From assembly GCA_040384645.1 (NCBI GenBank), contig JAZKIX010000029.1, positions 1-8,648 on the forward strand: DNA of 8,648 nucleotides, read 5' to 3'. The stretch is from JAZKIX01 sp040384645 (GTDB lineage Bacteria; Pseudomonadota; Gammaproteobacteria; Burkholderiales; Burkholderiaceae_D). Every line of letters begins with the position of its first letter. The first letter of the stretch is position 1. Made by a program: the position numbers and the translations under genes. Below are positions 1 through 5,509 of this stretch, one piece after another. The notes beneath the pieces were generated by a model. That model saw nothing but the letters and a program-made list of their open reading frames with translations, ran no database searches and was not told the origin of the DNA.

Positions 1-869
1 GCGATTTTTCCAGCAAAACCATTTCGATTCCCATCAGCAATGATGGCCTGGTAGAAGGCTTGGAAACCTTTTCGGTCACCCTATCCACCCCTAGCGGCGC
101 TGCGCTAGGCAAACTGAAAACAGTCGTTGTCAGCCTGATCGATCCCTTTGCAGTCAATAACACCATGCCAGTAGGCTGGACCGTATCGTCCGGTGCCAAT
201 GCCGGCTGGTCGATTGCCACCGACCAGGCATTGGAAGGTACGTACAGCCTGAAGTCCAACCCGATAGGCAATTTGCAGAAAGCACAAATCGAGGTCAGCA
301 AACTATTCCTAGCCGGTAGCCTGACTTTCTCACGCAAGGTATCGAGCGAAGGCAGCGCCGACTTCCTGCGTTTTTACATTGACGGCGTGTTGCAGCAATC
401 GTGGACGGGCCTGCTCGACTGGAACACGTTCAGCTTCCCGATTAGCGCCGGCCAGCACACCCTGCGCTGGTCCTACGAGAAAAACAACGCGAATGCCTTC
501 GGCAGCGATGCCGCCTGGATTGACGGCGTCGTCTTGCCACCATTTATCGTAGCGCCCGCTGCGCCGATCATCAACGGCCTGGCGGCTAGCCATGGCAGCG
601 CTATTGTGAGTTTCACCGCACCTACCAACAATGGCGGCAGCCCAATCACCGGCTATACCGCTACTTGCAGCGCCACCGGCAAAATCACCAAAACCGCGAC
701 GGCAAGCGGCTCGCCGATCACCGTCAGAGGATTGATTGGCGGCGTTGTTTATGCATGCTCGGTCGTGGCGACCAACGCCATAGGCAGCGGTACTTCTTCC
801 GCCACGCTGCAAGTTACGCCGCTACGAGCGAAAACAAATCTGGCACCGATTCTATTGATGTTGCTTTAA
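1..869 (+). CDS. Exported modular surface protein, 5'-truncated (Calx-beta / beta-sandwich / fibronectin III)
   Basis: The frame is open from base 3 to the TAA at 867-869, giving 288 visible codons; the start lies outside the window. A TTG at 60 falls inside a domain and is not a start. Visible codons 1-47 match the last strands of a Calx-beta domain (a D-x-LVEGLETFSVTLS stretch). Codons about 48-180 form an all-beta, MAM-like or jelly-roll domain of a kind frequent in bacterial surface proteins (ADFLRFYIDG, HTLRWSYEKN, AAWIDGVVLP). Codons about 184-274 are a fibronectin type III domain (NNGGSPITGYT, VVATNAIGSG) with two cysteines at 222 and 252 that could pair. The chain ends in the hydrophobic tail TNLAPILLMLL, resembling the ends of the next two exported proteins. 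The domains suggest adhesion, matrix or ligand binding outside the cell. The specific role is unknown. Confidence 0.85.
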   Translation, partial: DFSSKTISIPISNDGLVEGLETFSVTLSTPSGAALGKLKTVVVSLIDPFAVNNTMPVGWTVSSGANAGWSIATDQALEGTYSLKSNPIGNLQKAQIEVSKLFLAGSLTFSRKVSSEGSADFLRFYIDGVLQQSWTGLLDWNTFSFPISAGQHTLRWSYEKNNANAFGSDAAWIDGVVLPPFIVAPAAPIINGLAASHGSAIVSFTAPTNNGGSPITGYTATCSATGKITKTATASGSPITVRGLIGGVVYACSVVATNAIGSGTSSATLQVTPLRAKTNLAPILLMLL

Positions 870-896
870 AGCGAGTTGCTGTTGCCGTCCTTGATA

Positions 897-928
897 CGCG
901 CGCAGGTGCTGCATTGCACTTGCGTGCG
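897..928 (+). terminator. Strong stem-loop after the first surface gene, possible terminator
   Basis: The arms 897-909 and 916-928 pair over 13 positions (11 Watson-Crick, two G-U) around a 6-nt loop, beginning 28 nt after the stop codon. The next bases are A-rich. A T5 run (956-960 region) comes only some 25 nt later, so this is not a textbook intrinsic terminator. It may stop transcription or protect the 3' end of the mRNA. I see no gene between 870 and 1040. Confidence 0.45.
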
Positions 929-995
929 ACTAAAAATTCCAGCCCTTTTTGTGATAATAATACTGCCTGGTGTATTTTTTAAGGCGCAATTAATA

Positions 996-1040
996 CGTGC
1001 GGCAGGAGTAGCATTTGTTCATATACTCCCCTCAAATTCT
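996..1040 (+). repeat. Diverged direct repeat, copy 1 (copy 2 at 5016-5060)
   Basis: CGTGCGG, eight unrelated bases, then a 30-bp block starting GCATTT align without gaps to 5016-5060. The 7-bp block is identical and 22 of 30 positions match in the longer block. Both copies lie about 115-130 bp after the stop codon of an exported-protein gene. Copy 1 also contains the arms GGAGTA (1005-1010) and TACTCC (1024-1029). The function is unknown. It could be a decayed interspersed repeat. Confidence 0.4.
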
Positions 1041-1144
1041 CTCTAACAGCCAGGACTGTTAATTGTTTGATGGCCTATGCTTTGACGCGCCGGTTTTGTC
1101 TGTGATGTTGATTTTGTTTTTGACTTACCCCGCTTGGGACGTAG

Positions 1145-1237
1145 CAATTTGCGTGCTGCAGAAAATGGATCAGAAATGAACGTTGTCTGAGCGTAGCGAG
1201 TTTCGTTCATTTCCCATTTTTTGCAGCACACAAATTG
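1145..1237. repeat. Long imperfect hairpin inside cassette A
   Basis: Arm 1145-1182 pairs with 1204-1237 over 34 positions, with two mismatches and one 4-nt bulge. The 21-nt loop contains GAGCGTAGCGAG. A stem of this length can form a cruciform in DNA or a stable RNA hairpin. Confidence 0.7.
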
Positions 1238-1296
1238 TGCTGGAGCGCAGCGTAAGCACCCGACAGGGCAAGTCTTGCGGTCGCCTTTTCTTGGTG

Positions 1297-1335
1297 ACTT
1301 CTTTTGCGACGTGCAACGGGCGAAGCAAAAGAAGT
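1297..1335. repeat. 11-bp inverted repeat inside cassette A
   Basis: ACTTCTTTTGC at 1297-1307 and GCAAAAGAAGT at 1325-1335 are perfect complements with a 17-nt spacer. They are followed by the GC-rich near-palindrome CCGGGGCGACACCCGG (1346-1361). This pairing is typical of a widespread intergenic repeat family known from memory, not from a search. Confidence 0.6.
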
Positions 1336-1397
1336 AACTCGCCTGCCGGGGCGACACCCGGCTTGTCTCAGAATAGGTCGATCTATTCAAAACAATT

Positions 1398-1443
1398 AAA
1401 CAATTAACAGCCCTGCTCTAACAGCGAGGACTGTTAATTGTTT
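1398..1443. repeat. 46-bp palindromic junction between cassettes A and B
   Basis: The 13-bp arms AAACAATTAACAG (1398-1410) and CTGTTAATTGTTT (1431-1443) are perfect inverted repeats around a 20-nt centre. The right half recurs at 1041-1068 (27 of 28 identical over the matching stretch) and the left half recurs exactly at 1549-1570 (22 of 22). Each cassette can therefore pair its own two ends, or the junction can fold on itself. Confidence 0.7.
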
Positions 1444-1570
1444 GAGTTCCCGTAGGATGCGCCGTGCACACCAACCGCGATCATGGCTAACCGTGGTGCG
1501 TACGGCGCACCCTACGGGCATTTTTTTGTATGTGCTGACGTTTTATTGAAACAATTAACAGCCCTGCTCT
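1416..1570. repeat. Interspersed repeat cassette B, same boundary inverted repeats
   Basis: The left boundary 1426-1443 and right boundary 1549-1566 are inverted repeats matching at 16 of 18 positions, from the same sequence family as the ends of cassette A. The interior, unrelated to that of cassette A, is a single long hairpin (1449-1518) with a T run. No coding potential is visible. Confidence 0.6.
1449..1528 (+). terminator. Long hairpin with T run in cassette B, terminator-like repeat
   Basis: The arms 1449-1473 and 1494-1518 match at 22 of 25 positions, starting CCCGTAGG and ending CCTACGGG. CA and then seven T's follow at 1521-1527. The fold would serve as a rho-independent terminator in the + direction. 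A hairpin with this CGTAGG-TGCGCCGT sequence is, from memory, a common intergenic repeat in proteobacteria, so termination may be incidental. Confidence 0.5.
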
Positions 1571-1670
1571 GATACCGGGCATCGGATCGATACCAGCCCA
1601 TGCGCTCCCCCGTAGGCAGCGCACTTCACTTCCAATCTAACCCTCACAAAAAAACACTACTTAATCGGCA

Positions 1671-1679
1671 TGATATAAA
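1671..1679 (+). promoter_or_regulatory. Possible extended -10 promoter element upstream of the RCC1 gene
   Basis: TGATATAAA fits the extended -10 pattern TGnTATAAT, with TATAAA at 1674-1679, about 118 nt before the start codon. No convincing -35 hexamer lies 16-18 bp upstream (the region is A-rich), so the call depends on the extended -10 alone. The rest of 1571-1796 shows nothing else recognisable. Confidence 0.22.
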
Positions 1680-1796
1680 GGCAATGCTTTTATTTTTCAC
1701 TCCTTATTTTCCGACCAAGGACAATTTTTTTGGCAAACCTTGTCTTCTAAAAATTTGCGCGACGATCCCCCGCTACATTCACCTAACAGGAGTTCC

Positions 1797-3326
1797 ATGC
1801 TTATGTCACTCAAACGCACTCTGTGCGACATCGTCCACTCACCACGACACGCTCTCGGAAAATCCCAGTTCACATGGATAGCCGGCCTATTATTGACCCT
1901 GTCGGCTACAGTGGCAACAGCGTCGTCGACCAGTGTCACTCTGACAGCCGTTCGTGCCGATCCCCTGCGCGGGGTCAGCGAGATAGCATCAGGTACTGCG
2001 CACACTTGCGCGGTAAGCTCTACGGGCGGCGTTAAATGCTGGGGTGACAACCAGTTTGGACAGGTTGGCGAGAAAGGGCCTGCTTGGAAGGTGTTAGTGC
2101 CGACCGAGGTCAGGGGTCTAAACGGTGACATAACTGCCATCGCGGCCGGCAGCTCTCATACCTGTGCTGTATCCGCGCTGGGCGACATACAGTGCTGGGG
2201 CTCAAATCCGGTGGGCGAACTAGGCAATAACGCCCACACAAACAGTGCAATGCCAGTCAATGTCATCGCTTCAGGAAGCAAATTTAGCGCGGTCGCCGCT
2301 GGCTTAAACTTCACTTGTGCACTCACCACCACGGGTGCAGTACAGTGCTGGGGCTGGAACGACAAGGGCCAGTTGGGCAACGATTCCCTCACCTCCAGCC
2401 CGATACCGGTGCAAGTGGCAGGGCTTGTATCGGGCGTTAAAGCAATTGCCACGGGAAGCAAGCATGCCTGTGCATTGATGAATGCAGGCACAGTGAAATG
2501 TTGGGGCAATAATTTCTTCGCTCAGTTGGGCGACGGTTCTCAAGCACAAGGTCTGAAACCGGTCGATGTGTCCGGCTTGGATGCGCAAGCGATAGCAATT
2601 GCTGCTGGTGCACATCATACTTGCGTGATCACCGCTGGCGATACGATGAAATGCTGGGGTGCTAACTACAGCGGCCAGCTTGGCAACAATTTCGTCCCGC
2701 AGGCGAACTCAGCACCAGTCGATGCAAGTCTAATGACCAGCCCGGTAAAGGCGCTGGCTTTAAGCGATCACTTTACCTGCGCGGTGACCAAGGCTGGCGG
2801 CGTCGAGTGCTGGGGTTTAGGTTTTGGCAATACGGTTCGTTCGATGTCAATCCCTGGCCTCGCTACAGGCGCCACGCACATTTCCGCAGGCATGTTCGGC
2901 TTCAGTGCAATCACTGCGAACGGCGAAGTGAAATCATGGGGCAGCAATAGCAGCGGACAATTTGGCGACGCAACTAATGTTGGCGACCATCTCGGCAGCG
3001 CTCTCAGCGGCGAGTCGCCAAACTTTGCTTTGCCCAAACGTCCAGTCACCCTGATCGCGACGATTTCTCGAGCCAGTTCGACCAACCCTGGCAGCGTCGC
3101 CTTCATGGACGGCAACACTCCCATTATTGGCTGCGAAGCGACTCAACTCGATATTTCCGGTCGGTATTTATGCAAGCTCAATACACTCCCGGCTGGCAAT
3201 CATGCGATTAAGGCAGTGTATTCAGGCAGCGAGATTAGCGGTATCCCACCCGGCATATCGCCCGTCCTGGTTCTTGGCGTCCGGCGTCCGCTCAACCTTC
3301 CCGCGTTACTGTTGCCATTATTTTGA
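1797..3326 (+). CDS. Exported RCC1-repeat beta-propeller protein with C-terminal Ig-like domain
   Basis: This encodes 509 residues. The ATG at 1797 is chosen because AGGAG (1788-1792) lies just upstream; ATG 1803 (spacing 10) is an equally possible start two codons later. The frame is open further upstream, but that part reads as non-coding. A signal peptide with a long polar n-region and hydrophobic core (residues about 26-41) ends near ATA-SS. Residues about 62-400 hold seven RCC1-type repeats of about 51 residues, each with the pattern (A/T)xG..HTCAV..G.VxCWG.N, predicted to close into one seven-bladed propeller. Repeats 1-6 each carry a Cys-X9-Cys pair (71/81, 123/133, 174/184, 225/235, 276/286, 328/338). 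In repeat 7 both positions are Ser (370/380). Repeat 6 is about nine residues short. Residues about 416-490 are a bacterial Ig-like domain with Cys 446 and 459. The C-terminus is LNLPALLLPLF. Propellers of this type bind proteins or ligands; the partner is unknown. Confidence 0.9.
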   Translation: MLMSLKRTLCDIVHSPRHALGKSQFTWIAGLLLTLSATVATASSTSVTLTAVRADPLRGVSEIASGTAHTCAVSSTGGVKCWGDNQFGQVGEKGPAWKVLVPTEVRGLNGDITAIAAGSSHTCAVSALGDIQCWGSNPVGELGNNAHTNSAMPVNVIASGSKFSAVAAGLNFTCALTTTGAVQCWGWNDKGQLGNDSLTSSPIPVQVAGLVSGVKAIATGSKHACALMNAGTVKCWGNNFFAQLGDGSQAQGLKPVDVSGLDAQAIAIAAGAHHTCVITAGDTMKCWGANYSGQLGNNFVPQANSAPVDASLMTSPVKALALSDHFTCAVTKAGGVECWGLGFGNTVRSMSIPGLATGATHISAGMFGFSAITANGEVKSWGSNSSGQFGDATNVGDHLGSALSGESPNFALPKRPVTLIATISRASSTNPGSVAFMDGNTPIIGCEATQLDISGRYLCKLNTLPAGNHAIKAVYSGSEISGIPPGISPVLVLGVRRPLNLPALLLPLF

Positions 3327-3360
3327 TGACACCGTGAGTCTGAACCAAGGATGATTTTTA

Positions 3361-3441
3361 TATCTTCCTGTAGTTCGGAATAAACACCACGTGATATTTT
3401 CAATCCCATCGCGTGTGACTCAAACTTTGATACTCTTTCAT
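3361..3441 (-). pseudogene. tnpA: IS200-type TnpA (Y1 transposase) N-terminal fragment, broken
   Basis: From ATG at 3441 the minus strand reads MKEYQSLSHTRWD, then a stop (TGA at 3402-3400), then KYHVVFIPNYRKI and another stop. From memory of the family, IS200 transposases begin ...SHTRWDCKYHVVFIPKYRKK, so the first stop is a TGT-to-TGA change of the conserved Cys codon and Asn replaces Lys. After RKI the similarity ends. The catalytic HUH motif and the Tyr are absent, so no active transposase can be made. The ribosome site (AAGGAG, 7 nt spacing) is intact. Confidence 0.8.
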
Positions 3442-3511
3442 TGGGAATCTCCTTCTCTTGGTCGAGACAGAAGATTCTCAGCGACCGACGTATGGTCAAA
3501 CCTTGGTGCGT

Positions 3512-3534
3512 CCCCCGGCAGAGCCGGGGGGTTT
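3512..3534 (+). terminator. IS-end hairpin, also terminator-like on the + strand
   Basis: CCCCCGGC (3512-3519) and GCCGGGGG (3523-3530) form a perfect 8-bp GC stem with a 3-nt loop, followed by G and TTTT on the + strand. It is most likely the subterminal hairpin of the IS200 left end. It could end transcripts from the RCC1 gene, whose stop codon is about 185 nt upstream and which has no other visible terminator. Confidence 0.5.
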
Positions 3535-3714
3535 TACCTTATTAAATTCAGAGCAATGCTCATTTTCTGCTCGCTTGAACTACCGCTTCCGACAAATCCA
3601 TTTAGGAATTTAGATCAGGCCTTTGCTCTAAATGTTTCTGAAACCTCAATGAATGATTGTAATATCTGCCGGTTCCATGTCGGATCAGCCCAAGATTTTT
3701 GTGATGAGGTTTCT

Positions 3715-4902
3715 ATGCACGTTTCAATTTCTCCTAGCTATCGCATCGGTTCACTGTCTCTCATCGTCGCTTTTTTTGCGATGGGCGGAACAGCTTGGGC
3801 CATTGACCCGCCCAGCATCAGCACGGCAACCATTGCTGGCGGCAGCATCAACCTCGTCGGCGCCGGTTTTGGCACCAAGCCGCAGGCCGCACCGCACCAT
3901 TTTGAAGACTTCGACAGCCGCACGCCGGGCGCATTGCCAGCCACATTTGGCTACGTCAATTATGGTGGCTTTGGCGGCGTTACTTCGGTGGACAACGCCG
4001 TCTCCTACAGCGGCGGCAGCGCCCTGCGCCATCAACCGCATTCTGGCGCAGTCTCTGGCAGCGACGTGGACGAATCTTTCCCACATATCGCGGTGCGTGG
4101 TTTTAGTTCAACCGAGCTTTATCTCAGTTACCGCCTGAAGTTTAAAACCAATATGGGTTCGCGTATTGCTCAACTCAAGTTCAACCGCAGCGGCATGGAA
4201 GTGGCTAATTCCCACGGTGGCCCATGTTACGGCAGCCGTCCCAAATTTCGCTCAAGCTATTACCCTAACGGTCCCAGTGTAAATCGATATTCTGCAGACA
4301 AAACCTTGGCCTTTTTACAGGGTGGAATAGAAACCGACGATGTGCCCGTCGTGATTGACGAAGGCTGGGTCGGCGAAAAATTTCCCGGTCCTGCGCAGGT
4401 TATATTGGAAGACACCTGGGTCCAGGTAGAAGAATATTATCGTCTCAATGACATCGGCCAATCCAACGGCGAACACGTGACCTATGTCAATGGCCACCGC
4501 AACTTTGACCACCACCAGCTATTGCTGCGTCACGACGCCAGCAAGGTGATCAACTGCAGTTACCTGGTCATCGGTATGGATTATTGGATCAATTCGCCGC
4601 GTACCAATCCCAACCAGATCAATGCACCCACGGTCTGGTACGACGACCATTACCTCGACACCAGTCGCGCCCGTGTCGTACTGGCAAATGCCGCCACCTG
4701 GACCGCTGCTACCATCCGCACCCCGCAACCGGCCACGCTATGGCAAACTGGAAAAATTACTGCCCAGCTCAAACGCGCAGGATTCGCCAAAGGTAGTGAC
4801 GCTTGGTTGTACGTGGTGCGAGCCGATGGCAGCACATCGGCAGGGCAAAAGATACGTCTGGATCGCCGTGGCGCACCGTGGTTGATCGAATTACTGGATT
4901 AA
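3715..4902 (+). CDS. Secreted beta-sandwich protein, polysaccharide-lyase-like or lectin-like, function unknown
   Basis: This encodes 395 residues. The ATG at 3715 is preceded by GAGG (3706-3709) and opens a clear signal peptide, MHVSISPSYR then a hydrophobic core, with cleavage expected after AWA (residue 29). The frame is open back to about 3391, but that part is antisense to the IS200 remnant and not coding. Residues about 32-56 look like a short IPT/TIG-like strand pair (GGSINLVGAGFG). Residues about 60-325 are rich in beta strands and aromatics (STELYLSYRLKF, DTWVQVEEYYRL, VWYDDHYLDTSRARVVL). This pattern recalls concanavalin-type polysaccharide lyases and uncharacterised secreted proteins with a WYDD-x-Y-x-D motif. 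Residues about 326-383 form a second small beta domain (DAWLYVVRADGSTSAG). Cys 171 and 281 could form a disulphide. No catalytic set can be named. The C-terminus GAPWLIELLD resembles the tails of the two upstream proteins. It is probably extracellular and glycan-related. Confidence 0.82.
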   Translation: MHVSISPSYRIGSLSLIVAFFAMGGTAWAIDPPSISTATIAGGSINLVGAGFGTKPQAAPHHFEDFDSRTPGALPATFGYVNYGGFGGVTSVDNAVSYSGGSALRHQPHSGAVSGSDVDESFPHIAVRGFSSTELYLSYRLKFKTNMGSRIAQLKFNRSGMEVANSHGGPCYGSRPKFRSSYYPNGPSVNRYSADKTLAFLQGGIETDDVPVVIDEGWVGEKFPGPAQVILEDTWVQVEEYYRLNDIGQSNGEHVTYVNGHRNFDHHQLLLRHDASKVINCSYLVIGMDYWINSPRTNPNQINAPTVWYDDHYLDTSRARVVLANAATWTAATIRTPQPATLWQTGKITAQLKRAGFAKGSDAWLYVVRADGSTSAGQKIRLDRRGAPWLIELLD

Positions 4903-4938
4903 ATTTTAAGCGCGAACGTCGGCGAAGAAAATTTAAAG

Positions 4939-4970
4939 AATGGTCCACGAAGCGAATCTGGGCCATTTTT
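4939..4970 (+). terminator. Rho-independent terminator after the secreted beta-sandwich gene
   Basis: AATGGTCC (4939-4946) pairs with GGGCCATT (4960-4967), seven Watson-Crick pairs and one G-U, around a 13-nt loop. A run of five T's (4966-4970) overlaps the end of the stem. It begins 36 nt after the stop codon at 4902. Confidence 0.65.
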
Positions 4971-5015
4971 ACTAAAAATATACTAATGGGAGTATTTTAC
5001 AAACCCCAATAAAGT

Positions 5016-5060
5016 CGTGCGGGTTAATGGGCATTTATGCACATACCCCCTTGAAATATT
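5016..5060 (+). repeat. Diverged direct repeat, copy 2 (copy 1 at 996-1040)
   Basis: CGTGCGG, an 8-nt spacer and a 30-bp block beginning GCATTT align without gaps to 996-1040 (7 of 7, then 22 of 30). It follows the terminator of an exported-protein gene at about the same distance from the stop codon as copy 1. The role is unknown. Confidence 0.4.
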
Positions 5061-5390
5061 AATATCGGATGTTTAAACAGTTGCCAGCCGCAGTGCCGAA
5101 ACCCTGTTCAAGCCAAGCGACGGGTGGCGCTGATACACAGACATCCTTGCTAAGTTTAGCTTTTCGATGGCGGTTAAAGCCGCCTTCTCTACCCTGAGCA
5201 CCGCTTGGTTGCATAGACGCAGTGGCAGCAAACCACGCACCTCCACCACTGCGCCAGCACGTAGCGCCAGCGCAATAAACGCCGTTTTCACCCACGGCTC
5301 TTGCCAAACGCCGGCAGCCACCGTGTTCTTGCTATGCGCGTCAATGCATGCGCAATCCAATATTGTTCAAAAAAAGTTTTTTTGCCGCGA
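5061..5390. other. Intergenic stretch without a recognisable gene
   Basis: I recognise no gene here. A minus-strand frame (5073-5360, 95 codons, TTG start) is open but has no ribosome site and no family I know. Overlapping frames are open on both strands, as expected for GC-rich DNA, and it could be a decayed gene. A 6-bp stem GGCGGT/GCCGCC lies at 5169-5184. CAAAAAAAGTTTTTTTG at 5368-5384 is a perfect palindrome about a central G. Confidence 0.4.
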
Positions 5391-5447
5391 ATCGTTTTGC
5401 ACTGATGCCGCCTCTTAGTGGGTGAGAACGCGTTTCTCGCAAACGAT
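5391..5447 (+). promoter_or_regulatory. Possible folded leader or operator upstream of the thioredoxin-like gene
   Basis: ATCGTTTTGC (5391-5400) pairs with GCAAACGAT (5439-5447), nine pairs with one bulged T. Enclosed directly against the 3' strand is a hairpin GAGAA/TTCTC (5424-5428 / 5434-5438, 5-nt loop). ACT/AGT (5401-5403 / 5417-5419) could close a third, weak arm. The fold ends 62 nt before the start codon at 5510. It could be an mRNA leader structure or a nested protein-binding palindrome. No known riboswitch or RNA thermometer is recognised. Confidence 0.3.
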
Positions 5448-5509
5448 CCCATGCTGTTGCCTGTCGATGGCGTAGCGTGGTTCACTTTTAAACTTTGAGA
5501 AGAATCCTT

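Larger units (their letters stand above)
1041..1419. repeat. Interspersed repeat cassette A, bounded by 18-bp inverted repeats
   Basis: The ends 1051-1068 and 1398-1415 are inverted repeats matching at 17 of 18 positions (core CTGTTAATTGTTT / AAACAATTAACAG). They are flanked by identical 10-bp direct repeats, CTCTAACAGC at 1041-1050 and 1416-1425. The interior has two large hairpins and resembles hairpin-rich intergenic repeats I recall from many beta- and gammaproteobacteria, including the GTCTGAGCGTAGCGAG loop and the CTTCTTTTGC/GCAAAAGAAG pair. Short frames run across it on both strands (1043-1390 minus, 1183-1407 plus), but they follow the palindromes, lack ribosome sites and show no protein-like character. 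The arrangement resembles a MITE or a REP-type composite. The family name and mobility are unknown. Confidence 0.6.
3361..3540 (-). mobile_element. Remnant of an IS200/IS605-family element (left end and start of transposase gene)
   Basis: Read on the minus strand, this stretch has the layout of an IS200-type left end: a GC-rich terminal hairpin (3512-3530), about 55 nt of leader, a GAAGGAGA ribosome site (3448-3455), then a transposase start codon at 3441. Similarity to the transposase stops abruptly at about 3364, next to the preceding gene, so the rest of the element is gone. The outer boundary near 3540 is approximate. The remnant fills most of the gap between two exported-protein genes. 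Confidence 0.75.

Noticed and set aside
1043..1390. Minus-strand frame of 115 codons across cassette A
   Set aside because: It runs through long hairpin repeats, has no ribosome site, and its translation reflects palindromic repeat sequence. Such frames are commonly misannotated in this kind of repeat.
1183..1407. Plus-strand frame of 74 codons in the same repeat
   Set aside because: The same repeat read on the other strand, with no ribosome site and no protein-like composition.
1398..1443. The junction palindrome as an integron attC site
   Set aside because: Size and symmetry are suggestive, but the GTTRRRY / RYYYAAC core sites are absent, no integrase is in view and the cassettes encode no genes.
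1740..1796. Upstream TTG start for the RCC1 gene
   Set aside because: The added 19 codons are polar, precede the signal peptide and lack a ribosome site, whereas 1797 follows AGGAG.
3391..3714. Upstream extension of the secreted beta-sandwich gene
   Set aside because: The frame is open, but the DNA is the antisense of the IS200 remnant plus spacer, and the signal peptide begins at 3715.
5073..5360. Minus-strand frame of 95 codons as a small gene
   Set aside because: TTG start, no ribosome site, no recognised family, and other frames are open over the same bases. It could be a decayed gene but cannot be supported.
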